Assembly: GCF_937880195.1 (NCBI RefSeq)
Contig: NZ_CALFLA010000009.1
Coordinates: 1-64,000 of the forward strand
Direction of reading: 5' to 3'
Length of the DNA: 64,000 nucleotides
Source of the DNA: an uncultured Blautia sp.
Lineage (GTDB): Bacteria > Bacillota > Clostridia > Lachnospirales > Lachnospiraceae
Made by a program: the position numbers and the translations under genes
Notes under the pieces: model-generated
Seen by the model: only the letters and a program-made list of their open reading frames with translations
Told to the model about the DNA's origin: nothing
Databases searched by the model: none
Shown here: positions 52,421 to 60,831 of the stretch, one piece after another
How the letters are laid out: each line of letters opens with the position of its first letter
Numbering within the stretch: position 1 is the first letter of the stretch

Positions 52421-52741
52421 GTGAATAAAGCATATGGTTTTATTGAAATCACTGGTGTTGTAGCCGCTATGGATGCGCTGGACATCATGTGCAAAACTGC
52501 AGACGTTGAGCTGGCGTCCTGGGAACGTAAGCTGGGCGGACGACTGGTAACTCTTATTGTACAGGGTGATGTATCGGCTGTCACCGAAGCTGTTGAGACT
52601 GCGGCAGCCAAAGCAATTAAGAAACCGGCAAGTTATGCAGTGATTGCACGCCCCCATGAGGAAATTGTAAAACTTGTGGAACTCAGTGCAAGCCGATGGA
52701 AAAAGAAAGCTGCCGCAGAGGCAGAAGAGTCAGATAAATAA
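52421..52741 (+). CDS. BMC-H shell protein with charged C-terminal extension
   Basis: Hexameric shell protein of 106 residues. The BMC domain (AYGFIEITGVVAAMDALDIM through YAVIARPHEEIV) has pore loop ERKLGGR in place of EKIGSG. The last 20 or so residues (SRWKKKAAAEAEES) are strongly charged and may face the lumen or cytoplasm. GTG start with AAAGGAG. It separates the two near-identical PduA-like genes. Confidence 0.9.
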   Translation: MNKAYGFIEITGVVAAMDALDIMCKTADVELASWERKLGGRLVTLIVQGDVSAVTEAVETAAAKAIKKPASYAVIARPHEEIVKLVELSASRWKKKAAAEAEESDK

Positions 52742-52786
52742 AATGGGAAAATCCATTTTTGGTCGATTTATAAGGAGGAAAAGATC

Positions 52787-53065
52787 ATGACACAGGAAGC
52801 ATTAGGAATGGTAGAAACAAGAGGACTTACCGCAGCAATCGAAGCAGCAGACCAGATGTGCAAAGCTGCTAACGTAGCGCTTGTTGGAACAGAGAAGATC
52901 GGATCCGGTCTTGTAACTGTTATGGTTCGTGGAGATGTTGGAGCAGTTAAATCTGCAGTGGAGAGCGGAAGCGCAGCAGCATCCAGACTGGGAGAGCTTG
53001 TTGCAACACATGTAATTCCAAGACCTCATACAGACGTTGAGAAAATCCTTCCGGTTCTTAAATAA
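52787..53065 (+). CDS. BMC-H shell protein, PduA/PduJ-like, copy 2
   Basis: A 92-residue near-duplicate of the protein at 52092. Visible changes include position 2 (T for A), Q for A and C for T in the second helix (ADQMCKAAN against ADAMTKAAE), S for A in VKSAVE, and the last residues (VLK against TV). The pore motif EKIGSG is unchanged. ATG with AAGGAGG. A hairpin terminator follows at 53083-53130. Confidence 0.95.
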   Translation: MTQEALGMVETRGLTAAIEAADQMCKAANVALVGTEKIGSGLVTVMVRGDVGAVKSAVESGSAAASRLGELVATHVIPRPHTDVEKILPVLK

Positions 53066-53082
53066 AACACAGGAATAACATT

Positions 53083-53130
53083 CAGTCATGCAGTTGGACT
53101 TTTATCTGCTCTGACGCATGACTGATTTTT
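53083..53130 (+). terminator. Internal terminator/attenuator after the shell genes
   Basis: CAGTCATGC (53083-53091) and GCATGACTG (53116-53124) are perfectly complementary and followed by ATTTTT. Lying inside the operon before pduL, it probably lowers transcription of downstream enzymes relative to shell proteins. Confidence 0.65.
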
Positions 53131-53151
53131 ATTCAGAAAGCAGGTGTATCC

Positions 53152-53796
53152 TTGGAAACAAAAAATATTGAACTGATCACAAAAATGGTGATCGACGCCA
53201 TTAACCAGAACGAAAGCAAAAACGACGGTTTTATGGTTCCCATCGGAGTTTCCGCCAGACATATCCACCTGACCCAGGAGCATGTAGAGGCTTTATTTGG
53301 ACCGGGATATCAGCTCACCAAGAAAAAAGAACTGATGGGTGGACAGTTTGCATCCAATGAAACAGTCACAATTGTTGGATTAAAGCTTCGAGCTATTGAA
53401 AACGTAAGAATTCTCGGTCCGGTTCGTAAAGCGTCTCAGGTTGAGGTATCTGCCACAGATGCTATCAAACTTGGCATGAAAGTGCCGGTTCGTGAGTCTG
53501 GTGATGTTAAGGGAAGCGCTCCTGTTGCCATTGTTGGACCAAAGGGAGCTATTTATCTGAAAGAGGGATGTATTGTGGCTATGCGCCATATTCACATGTC
53601 TCCTAAGGACGCTGTTGCAGCCGGAGTCAAGGATGGAGATATTGTTTCTGTAAAAGCGGACAATGAGCGGGGAACAATCTTTAATCATGTAAAGATCCGT
53701 GTAGATGACAGCTTTACACTGGAAATGCATATCGACACAGACGAAGCGAATGCAGCACAGATTGCCACAGGCAATACAGTTACTATTATTAAATAA
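53152..53796 (+). CDS. pduL: Phosphate propanoyltransferase PduL
   Basis: Converts propionyl-CoA and phosphate to propionyl-phosphate and recycles CoA in the lumen. The 214 residues begin with a short encapsulation helix (IELITKMVIDAIN, residues 5-17). Two repeated beta-barrel units follow, with zinc ligands in ARHIHLT (near 36) and MRHIHMS (near 143). TTG start at 53152 with GCAGGTG ahead; no ATG is available in frame before the helix. Confidence 0.94.
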   Translation: METKNIELITKMVIDAINQNESKNDGFMVPIGVSARHIHLTQEHVEALFGPGYQLTKKKELMGGQFASNETVTIVGLKLRAIENVRILGPVRKASQVEVSATDAIKLGMKVPVRESGDVKGSAPVAIVGPKGAIYLKEGCIVAMRHIHMSPKDAVAAGVKDGDIVSVKADNERGTIFNHVKIRVDDSFTLEMHIDTDEANAAQIATGNTVTIIK

Positions 53797-53797
53797 C

Positions 53798-53868
53798 ACT
53801 CCTCCATACAGCAGGGGATGCAATAGAGAATACGCCTGAGAGCGGTTCCATTGCATCCCCAAAGGAGG
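53798..53868 (+). other. Long hairpin before the vertex protein gene
   Basis: GGGGATGCAAT (53814-53824) and ATTGCATCCCC (53850-53860) form a perfect 11-bp stem. CCTCC (53800-53804) can extend it by pairing with GGAGG (53863-53867), an unused ribosome-binding-like site. No T-run follows. It may protect or process the mRNA. Confidence 0.55.
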
Positions 53869-53898
53869 ATAAAGAAAAATACACATGCGGAGGCTCAC

Positions 53899-54165
53899 AT
53901 GATTGTAGGAAAAGTAGTTGGAAGCGTGGTTTCCACGCGGAAAAGTGATAAGCTGATTGGACAGAAATTTATGATTGTAGAGCCGGTGCATCATATGAAA
54001 TCAGATCTCAGTCAGATTGTTGCGATCGATATTATCGGAGCAGGAATCGGAGAGTATGTATTGGTGGCACAAGGAAGCGCAGCAAGAATCGGCTGCGGCG
54101 AAGAAACAGCACCCATTGATGCGGCGATTGTCGGAATCATTGATGACGGTGCGGGATTGGAGTAA
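53899..54165 (+). CDS. EutN/CcmL-family (BMC-P) vertex protein
   Basis: Pentamer that caps the vertices of the shell, 88 residues. The family pattern MIVGKVVGSVVSTRKSD, GAGIGEYVLVAQGSAAR and DAAIVGIID is complete. The ATG at 53899 with GGAGG five bases ahead is chosen over a TTG 16 codons upstream. It is the only vertex gene in view and equals PduN in role. Ends 4 bases before pduS. Confidence 0.94.
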   Translation: MIVGKVVGSVVSTRKSDKLIGQKFMIVEPVHHMKSDLSQIVAIDIIGAGIGEYVLVAQGSAARIGCGEETAPIDAAIVGIIDDGAGLE

Positions 54166-54169
54166 CGCC

Positions 54170-55498
54170 ATGGAAATCAAAGAATTACAAAAAATTATGC
54201 AGGACAGTGGTGTAGCTGGAGCCGGCGGAGCCGGTTTCCCGACTTATGCCAAGCTTACGGATAAGGCGGACACAATTCTCATGAACTGTGCAGAGTGTGA
54301 ACCATTACTGAAGCTTCACAGACAGTTACTGGAAAAACACGCATATGAGATCATGAAAACCTTCAATCTTGTCGCAGAGACAGTTGGGGCAGCAGAGGCC
54401 ATTATTGGTATCAAGAAATCTTATGTGCAGACTGTCAAGGCGCTGCAGCAGCATATTGAGGAGTTCCCGCGAATCAGGATCCATCTTCTTGATGAAGTAT
54501 ATCCTATGGGAGACGAAGTTGTTCTGATCTATGAAGCAACCGGACGGGTGGTAAGACCCGGCGGGCTGCCTATTGAACAAGGGGTAATCGTATTTAACGT
54601 TGAGACGATCTACAACGTATACCGCGCCCTGGAAAAGCAGATGCCTGTAACAGATAAATATGTGTCTGTAGTAGCAGAAGTAAGCAAGCCTGTAACTGTC
54701 CGCGTACCCATCGGATGTACGCTGGACGAAGTTGTAGCACAGGCTGGCGAAGTAACCACAAAGGACGCCGTTTATTTTGTCGGAGGCCCGATGATGGGAC
54801 GTATCGGCAGCGGTTCTGATCCTGTAACAAAGACAACAAACGCGATCCTGGTTCTTCCTAAGGATCATTGTATCGTGATGAAGAAGCAAAGAACTTCTTC
54901 CATAGATTTAAAACGGGCAGCATCTATCTGCTGCCAGTGTAATACCTGTACGGATCTCTGCCCAAGAAATAATCTGGGACATCCTATTGATCCGGCCCGC
55001 TTTATGAGAACGGCGGCAAACGGTGATTTCAGAGATCTGAATCCGTACCTGGATTCTCATTTCTGCTGTTCCTGCGGCGTTTGTGAAATGTACGCATGTC
55101 CGCAGAGTCTGGCGCCCAGAACTCTTCTTCTGGATATGAAAAACGGACTTCGTAAAGCAGGAGTCAGACCGGCTCAGGGAGTGCAGCCGGCACCGGTACC
55201 ATCTTCCAGAGAGTATCGTAAGGTTCCGGAGGAACGCCTGATGGCCCGCCTGGGACTTACGAAATATGATAAGGATGCGCCGCTTGACGAGAACCTGGTA
55301 TCTATTCCGAAGGTAAAAATCCTTCTGAGCCAGCATATCGGCGCTCCGGCACAGGCAATTGTGAAAACCGGCGATGAAGTAACAAGAGGACAGATGATTG
55401 CGAAACCTGCCGACGGATTAAGCGTTGGTATTCATGCAAGTATCTGTGGCAAAGTAACCGAAGTAACAGACCGCTACATCATAATTGCAGCAAAGTAG
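54170..55498 (+). CDS. pduS: Cobalamin reductase/RnfC-like electron carrier PduS
   Basis: Flavoprotein with Fe-S clusters that passes electrons across or within the shell, in Salmonella linked to cobalamin reduction. The 442 residues have an RnfC-like NADH/FMN part (GAGGAGFPTYAKL near 16), two cluster motifs CCQCNTCTDLCP and CCSCGVCEMYACP (near 264 and 304), and a C-terminal lipoyl-like barrel. Directly followed by pduT, its known partner. The ATG at 54170 gives the family length. Confidence 0.92.
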   Translation: MEIKELQKIMQDSGVAGAGGAGFPTYAKLTDKADTILMNCAECEPLLKLHRQLLEKHAYEIMKTFNLVAETVGAAEAIIGIKKSYVQTVKALQQHIEEFPRIRIHLLDEVYPMGDEVVLIYEATGRVVRPGGLPIEQGVIVFNVETIYNVYRALEKQMPVTDKYVSVVAEVSKPVTVRVPIGCTLDEVVAQAGEVTTKDAVYFVGGPMMGRIGSGSDPVTKTTNAILVLPKDHCIVMKKQRTSSIDLKRAASICCQCNTCTDLCPRNNLGHPIDPARFMRTAANGDFRDLNPYLDSHFCCSCGVCEMYACPQSLAPRTLLLDMKNGLRKAGVRPAQGVQPAPVPSSREYRKVPEERLMARLGLTKYDKDAPLDENLVSIPKVKILLSQHIGAPAQAIVKTGDEVTRGQMIAKPADGLSVGIHASICGKVTEVTDRYIIIAAK

Positions 55499-55514
55499 AA
55501 AGGACGTGCAGAAC

Positions 55515-56063
55515 ATGAGCAAAGCAATCGGAATGATTGAATTTAAAACGACTGCCACAGGCATCACAGCAGCAGATGCCATGGTAAAGACCTCTGACGT
55601 AGAGATCGTTGAGGCGCAGACCGTATGTCCGGGCAAATATATTGCAATTATCACTGGTGATCTCAGTGCGGTAAAAGCGGCTGTTGACGCGGCGGTAACA
55701 ACTTATGAGGATAAATGTATTGACAGTTTCGTACTGGGTAATCCGCATGAATCTCTTTTCCCTGCAATGTACGGAACCACAGCGATAGAGGATGTCAGCG
55801 CGTTGGGTATTTTGGAAACATATGACGCGGCTTCTATTATTGAGGCGGCTGACCAGGCTGCAAAGACTGCTATTGTAGATGTGATCGAGCTTCGCATCGC
55901 AAAAGGTATGTGTGGAAAATCCTTTATGCTGATCACAGGAGAGGTTTCCGCAGTGGAGGCTTCTATTCAGAAAGCAAAAGATCACGTTGCCAAAAAAGGC
56001 ATGTATCTGGATTCCTCTGTGATCGCTCATCCGGACAGACGCATGATTGATTCCATTTTATAA
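55515..56063 (+). CDS. pduT: BMC-T shell protein PduT with [4Fe-4S] site
   Basis: Trimeric tandem-BMC shell protein, 182 residues with two BMC domains (1-90 and 93-182). Cys38 in AQTVCPGKY corresponds to the residue that ligates a central [4Fe-4S] cluster in Salmonella PduT, so an electron conduit through the shell with PduS is likely. ATG at 55515; a longer frame upstream overlaps pduS and lacks a site. It is the only BMC-T gene in the window; no pduB is seen. Confidence 0.94.
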   Translation: MSKAIGMIEFKTTATGITAADAMVKTSDVEIVEAQTVCPGKYIAIITGDLSAVKAAVDAAVTTYEDKCIDSFVLGNPHESLFPAMYGTTAIEDVSALGILETYDAASIIEAADQAAKTAIVDVIELRIAKGMCGKSFMLITGEVSAVEASIQKAKDHVAKKGMYLDSSVIAHPDRRMIDSIL

Positions 56064-56092
56064 GATAAAATTCTTAAAAAGGGGGCGGGAAG

Positions 56093-56857
56093 ATGCTGGC
56101 ATTAGAAAGACGAAATATGATCCTCGAAAAGCTTCAGACAGAAAAAAGAGTGGTGGTCAGCGAGCTGAGCCAGCTTTATGATGTTTCTGAGGAGACGATC
56201 CGCCGTGATCTTGACAAGCTGGAAAGAGAAGGGCTTGCAACCAAGAGCTACGGAGGCGCGGTGATCAATGAAAATGTCAGCATTGACCTGCCTTTTAATA
56301 TTCGCAAAAACCAGAATGTAAGCGGTAAACAAAAAATGGCTGAGATTGCAGCCTCCATGGTACAGGATGGAGACCATATCTTTCTTGATGCCAGCACTAC
56401 GGCAGTGTTTGTAGCAAAAGCATTAAAAGATAAGGAACGCCTTACGGTGATTACCAATTCCATGGAGATTTTGATCGAGCTTTCCGACGTATCCGGCTGG
56501 AATATTATTTCTACAGGCGGAGTAATGAAAGAGGGCTATCTGGCCTTTTTGGGATCCAGAACAGAGGAGGCTATCCGGTCTTATTATGTGGACAAGGTAA
56601 TCTTTTCCTGCAAGGCGCTTGACCAGGAAAGAGGCATTATGGAGTCCCAGGAGGCTTTTGGCACTACCAAAAAAGTAATGGTTTCCTCAGGAAGACGCAA
56701 AATTCTGGTTGTTGACAGTACAAAATTTGATCAGACCGCTTTTTCCGTAGCTGGAAAACTGCGGGATATAGATGTGGTTGTAACAGACAGAAGGCCTTCC
56801 GAGAGATGGCTTGCCTGTTTCACGGATGCGGGAATTGAATGCCGTTATCCAGAATAA
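56093..56857 (+). CDS. DeoR-family transcriptional regulator
   Basis: A 254-residue sugar-responsive repressor. The N-terminal winged helix-turn-helix is VVVSELSQLYDVSEETIRRDLDKLE-like (residues 19-43), followed by KSYGGAV and a sugar-phosphate isomerase-like effector domain (IFLDASTT, VITNS, STGGVMKEGYLAFLG). An effector such as a deoxysugar phosphate is likely. Being embedded in the operon, it probably controls this locus; Salmonella uses PocR for the same pathway, so control differs here. Confidence 0.9.
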   Translation: MLALERRNMILEKLQTEKRVVVSELSQLYDVSEETIRRDLDKLEREGLATKSYGGAVINENVSIDLPFNIRKNQNVSGKQKMAEIAASMVQDGDHIFLDASTTAVFVAKALKDKERLTVITNSMEILIELSDVSGWNIISTGGVMKEGYLAFLGSRTEEAIRSYYVDKVIFSCKALDQERGIMESQEAFGTTKKVMVSSGRRKILVVDSTKFDQTAFSVAGKLRDIDVVVTDRRPSERWLACFTDAGIECRYPE

Positions 56858-56879
56858 CCATAGAAAAGGAGCGTCAGAC

Positions 56880-58031
56880 ATGAAAACCTTTGAGATGAAG
56901 ACAGTCATTCATTTTGGAGAAAATTCACTTGAAAGACTGAAGGAAATTCCCTATCAGAGAGTTCTGATCATCACAGATCCTTTTGTTGTTCAGAGTAAAA
57001 TGATCGATATGATTACAGATCCCCTCAGAAGGGGAGGCAAAGAGTATGACATTTTTCACAATGTAGTACCGGACGCGCCGGTAGATAAAATCGCAGATGG
57101 AGTAAAGAAGTTTCTGAGCTTTCAGCCGGAGGTGATCGTTGCCGTAGGCGGCGGATCTGCCATTGATTCTTCTAAGGCTATCCGTGAATTTGCGCTGAAG
57201 ATCAACCACTATGCAGACGTTGGACTGATCGCTATTCCCACAACCAGCGGCACAGGATCAGAAGTAACTTCTTTTGCCGTTGTAAACGATACGGAAGCCA
57301 AAGTAAAATATCCCTTGGTTTCTGACAGCCTGACAGCAGACGAGGCAATTCTTGATGCGGAACTGGTAAAAAGTGTTCCGCCGTCAATTACAGCAGATAC
57401 AGGCATGGACGTATTTACCCATGCGCTGGAATCTTATGTAAGTCTGGATCACAATGAATTTTCTTCTGCTCTTGCAGAAAAATCCATTGAGATCTGCGGA
57501 GTATTTCTTTTAAGAGCATATCTGGACGGAACAGATATGCATGCCCGTCAGAAGATGCATGTGGCTTCCTGCCTTGCCGGTCTTTCCTTTAACACGGCAG
57601 GTCTTGGAATTACCCACAGTATGGCCCATCAGCTGGGGGCAATGTTCCATATTCCTCATGGAAGGGCAAACGCAATGCTTCTGCCTCACATTGTGGAATT
57701 TAATTCAAATATCAACAAACACAGCAGAAGCCAGAAGGAATACCTTCCGGCAGTGAAGAGATATGCAAATATCGCTCACATTCTGGGACTGAGTAATTAT
57801 AATAAAGTTATGAGCGTCCGTTCCCTTGTAAACTGGATCCAGTTCATGCTGAAAGAGATGAATATTCCTCTTACTATTCAGGAAATTGGAACGATTACAC
57901 CGGATGCGTACTTTGCGGCAGTAGATAAAATGGCGGAGGCAGCTCTTGCAGATGCCTGCACTCCTACGAACCCAAGAGTACCGACCAAGGAAGACATTAT
58001 CAAGATATATACAAAATTATGGTCTTTCTGA
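56880..58031 (+). CDS. pduQ: Iron-containing 1-propanol dehydrogenase PduQ
   Basis: Reduces propionaldehyde to propanol and regenerates NAD+ for PduP. The 383 residues are a group III iron alcohol dehydrogenase: NAD site VGGGSAIDSSKA near 97, conserved PTTSGTGSEVT near 124, and iron ligands in GMDVFTHALE, THSMAHQLGA and HGRANA. ATG with AAAAGGAG. It follows the regulator gene by 22 bases. Confidence 0.94.
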   Translation: MKTFEMKTVIHFGENSLERLKEIPYQRVLIITDPFVVQSKMIDMITDPLRRGGKEYDIFHNVVPDAPVDKIADGVKKFLSFQPEVIVAVGGGSAIDSSKAIREFALKINHYADVGLIAIPTTSGTGSEVTSFAVVNDTEAKVKYPLVSDSLTADEAILDAELVKSVPPSITADTGMDVFTHALESYVSLDHNEFSSALAEKSIEICGVFLLRAYLDGTDMHARQKMHVASCLAGLSFNTAGLGITHSMAHQLGAMFHIPHGRANAMLLPHIVEFNSNINKHSRSQKEYLPAVKRYANIAHILGLSNYNKVMSVRSLVNWIQFMLKEMNIPLTIQEIGTITPDAYFAAVDKMAEAALADACTPTNPRVPTKEDIIKIYTKLWSF

Positions 58032-58077
58032 TCAAGGGATATAGAAGCTGAAAGACTTTTCTGAAAAGGTAGACACT

Positions 58078-59742
58078 ATGAAAAGATCGAAAAGAATCGA
58101 GGCGCTGGATCGCCGGGCAGTCAACAAAGACGGTTTTATTGACGAATGGCCGGAGATGGGGTTTGTGGCAATGCACAGCCCATATGATCCTGAGCCTTCC
58201 ATAAAAATAGAAAATGGAGTAATCACAGAGCTGGACGGGAAGAAGAGAGAAGATTTTGACTTCCTGGATCAGTTTATTGCAGATTATGCCATCCGCACAG
58301 ACCGGGCAGAGGCTTCTATGGCTGTTTCCTCACTGGAAATTGCAAGGAAAATCGTGGATATCCATGTTTCACGTAAGGAGATCCTGGAGATTGTTTCTGG
58401 AATCACTCCTGCAAAAATGGCAGAGGTGATCAACTGCCTGAATGTGGTGGAAATGATGATGGGTATGCAGAAGATGCGCGCCCGTAAGGTTCCGGGAAAC
58501 CAGGCTCATATTACCAACCTGAAGGACGATCCGGTGCAGATTGCTGCAGATGCGGCAGAAGGCGCTTTGAGAGGATTCAGCGAGGAAGAGACAACTATGG
58601 GAGTTGCACGTTACGCACCTTTCAGCGCAATGGCTCTTCTGATCGGCTCTCAGGTAGGCCGTCCCGGAGTTCTTACTCAGTGTTCCGCTGAGGAGGCAAC
58701 AGAGCTGGAGCTTGGAATCAGAGGTCTTACTACTTATGCGGAGACACTTTCTGTATATGGTACAGAAAAGGTATTTATTGACGGCGATGATACGCCGTAT
58801 TCCAAGGCTTTCCTTAATTCCGCCTATGCCTCCAGAGGATTAAAAGTCCGCTTTACTTCTGGAGCAGGAAGCGAAGTTCTTATGGGAAGCAGCGAAATGA
58901 AATCCATGCTTTATCTGGAATGCCGCTGCCTTTACGTAACAAAGGGAGCAGGAAGCCAGGGAATCCAGAACGGTTCCGTAAGCTGCGTAGGCGTAGCTGC
59001 CGGCGTTCCGGCGGGAATCCGTGAGATCATTGGAGAAAACCTTGTGGCAGCTCTTCTTGGGCTGGAATGCGCTTCCTCTAATGATCAGAGCTTTTCCAAC
59101 TCAGATATGAGAAGAACAGCAAGAACCATGCTGCAGTTTATGCCTGGAACAGATTTTATCTTCTCCGGATATGCGGCAGAACCAAATTATGACAATATGT
59201 TTGCTGGTTCTAATTTTGATGCTGAGGATTTTGACGATTATAACGTAATGCAGAGAGACATGCAGGTAGACGGCGGTCTTCGTCCGGTAACAGAGGAAGA
59301 TGTGATCCGTGTGCGCCGCACTGCCGGCAAGGCGGTACAGGCAGTATTCAAATATCTTGGCCTTACAGAGGTCACAGATGAGCAGGTAGAGGCAGTTACT
59401 TATGCCCATGGAAGCAAGGATACCCTGAAACGCGACGCAGCAGCTGACCTTATGTCTGCAGACGATATGATGAAAAGGGGTATTACAGGGGTTGACGTAG
59501 TAAAAGCTCTTGCAGAGAGCGGTTATACGGAGCTTGCAGAAAATATCCTGAACATGCTGAAACAGAGGGTGATCGGAGATTATATGCACACGGCTGCAAT
59601 TCTGGACGAGCATTTCCAGGTAATGTCCGGTATCAACACACCTAATGACTATATGGGACCGGGAACAGGATACCGTGTTTCCGGCAAACGCTGGGAGGAA
59701 ATCAAAGCCATTCCTCACAGAATCAATGTAAACGAATTTTAG
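58078..59742 (+). CDS. pduC: Coenzyme B12-dependent propanediol dehydratase large subunit
   Basis: Catalytic alpha subunit of diol dehydratase, which turns 1,2-propanediol into propionaldehyde with adenosylcobalamin. The 554 residues match the family throughout: start MKRSKRIEALDRRAVNKDGF, substrate/metal-site segments VARYAPFSAMALLIGSQVGRPG-like near 176, SAEEATELELGIRGL, GASGSEVLMGSSEMKS-like near 260, and ECASSNDQSFSNSD-like near 322. A glycerol dehydratase is closely related, but the operon points to propanediol. Confidence 0.96.
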   Translation: MKRSKRIEALDRRAVNKDGFIDEWPEMGFVAMHSPYDPEPSIKIENGVITELDGKKREDFDFLDQFIADYAIRTDRAEASMAVSSLEIARKIVDIHVSRKEILEIVSGITPAKMAEVINCLNVVEMMMGMQKMRARKVPGNQAHITNLKDDPVQIAADAAEGALRGFSEEETTMGVARYAPFSAMALLIGSQVGRPGVLTQCSAEEATELELGIRGLTTYAETLSVYGTEKVFIDGDDTPYSKAFLNSAYASRGLKVRFTSGAGSEVLMGSSEMKSMLYLECRCLYVTKGAGSQGIQNGSVSCVGVAAGVPAGIREIIGENLVAALLGLECASSNDQSFSNSDMRRTARTMLQFMPGTDFIFSGYAAEPNYDNMFAGSNFDAEDFDDYNVMQRDMQVDGGLRPVTEEDVIRVRRTAGKAVQAVFKYLGLTEVTDEQVEAVTYAHGSKDTLKRDAAADLMSADDMMKRGITGVDVVKALAESGYTELAENILNMLKQRVIGDYMHTAAILDEHFQVMSGINTPNDYMGPGTGYRVSGKRWEEIKAIPHRINVNEF

Positions 59743-59752
59743 GAGGTGCGCC

Positions 59753-60439
59753 ATGGAAGTAAATGAACAACTGATACGGGCCATTACACAGGCAGTGGTG
59801 GAGCAGTTGCATAATAAAAATGGTGCGCAGCCCCAGACACAGACCCAGCCGTCTTCAGGTCTTCAGGAACTTGCAGGAAGAACAAGAATGCGTCCGAAAC
59901 ACTCCTATGAAGGAGCAACACGGGCAGCACAGGGAACAGACCCAAGGGAGGTTGTGATCGGTGTGGGCGCAGCATTCCAGACAGAGATCAATAAGACCAT
60001 GGGCGGGATTCCTCTGGATGAAGTTCTTCGTAATGTGAAAGCAGGTATTGAGGAGGAAGGAATGACTTCCCGTGTGGTAAAGGTTCTGGACACTTCGGAC
60101 GTATGCTTTATGGCTCTCCAGGCTGCAAAGCTTTCCGGGTCAGGAATTGGAATCGGAATCCAGTCCAAGGGTACTACTGTGATCCATCAGAAGGATCTGT
60201 ATCCTCTTTCCAATCTGGAACTTTTCCCTCAGGCGCCTCTCATGGACCTGGATACTTACAGGAAGATCGGACGCAATGCAGCCAGATATGTAAAGGGTGA
60301 GAAGGTAACTCCCATTGAGTGTACCAACGATCCTATGGTGCGTGCAAAATACCAGGTAAAGGCAGCTTTGATGCACATTGTGGAAACAGAGCAGCTTGAC
60401 CCGGAAAAAGGCATGATCGAATGGGAGGAAGTAAGATGA
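59753..60439 (+). CDS. pduD: B12-dependent propanediol dehydratase medium subunit
   Basis: Beta subunit that helps bind cobalamin, 228 residues. Residues 1-18 (EQLIRAITQAVVEQLHNK) form the encapsulation helix known in Salmonella PduD, followed by a Gln/Pro linker. The body has EVVIGVGAAFQTEINKTMGG-type sequence near 63-82. It overlaps pduE by 4 bases (ATGA). Confidence 0.96.
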   Translation: MEVNEQLIRAITQAVVEQLHNKNGAQPQTQTQPSSGLQELAGRTRMRPKHSYEGATRAAQGTDPREVVIGVGAAFQTEINKTMGGIPLDEVLRNVKAGIEEEGMTSRVVKVLDTSDVCFMALQAAKLSGSGIGIGIQSKGTTVIHQKDLYPLSNLELFPQAPLMDLDTYRKIGRNAARYVKGEKVTPIECTNDPMVRAKYQVKAALMHIVETEQLDPEKGMIEWEEVR

Positions 60440-60831
60440 GCAGCTATCCTTTAGGGCAGAATGAAGCAGATACCATTACCTCCAAAACTGGTAAAAAACT
60501 TTCAGATATTACGTTGGACGAGGTAAAAAGAGGCAACGTACAGGCGGAGGATATCAAAATATCCCCGGAAATGCTGAAACGTCAGGGCCAGGTTGCGGCA
60601 GAAGCGGATAATCCTCAGATGGAAGCAAACTTTCAGAGAGCGTCCGAGCTTGCAAACGTACCCGACGAGGTAATATTGAACATGTACAATAAGCTGAGAC
60701 CAAACCGTTCCTCTAAGAAGGAGCTTGTGCTTATGGCGCAGGAACTTCTGGAAAAATACAATGCTCCGCATTGTGCGAAGCTGGTTTTGGAAGCAGCGGA
60801 AATTTATGAAAAAAGGGGAATTCTTCTTTGA
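60436..60831 (+). CDS. pduE: B12-dependent propanediol dehydratase small subunit
   Basis: Gamma subunit, 131 residues, shorter than the roughly 170 of Salmonella because the N-terminal extension is reduced. The conserved core runs from TGKKLSDITLDEVKRG to ELLEKYNAPHCAKLVLEAA. ATG inside the pduD stop (ATGA). Its stop overlaps the pduG start. Confidence 0.95.
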   Translation: MSSYPLGQNEADTITSKTGKKLSDITLDEVKRGNVQAEDIKISPEMLKRQGQVAAEADNPQMEANFQRASELANVPDEVILNMYNKLRPNRSSKKELVLMAQELLEKYNAPHCAKLVLEAAEIYEKRGILL

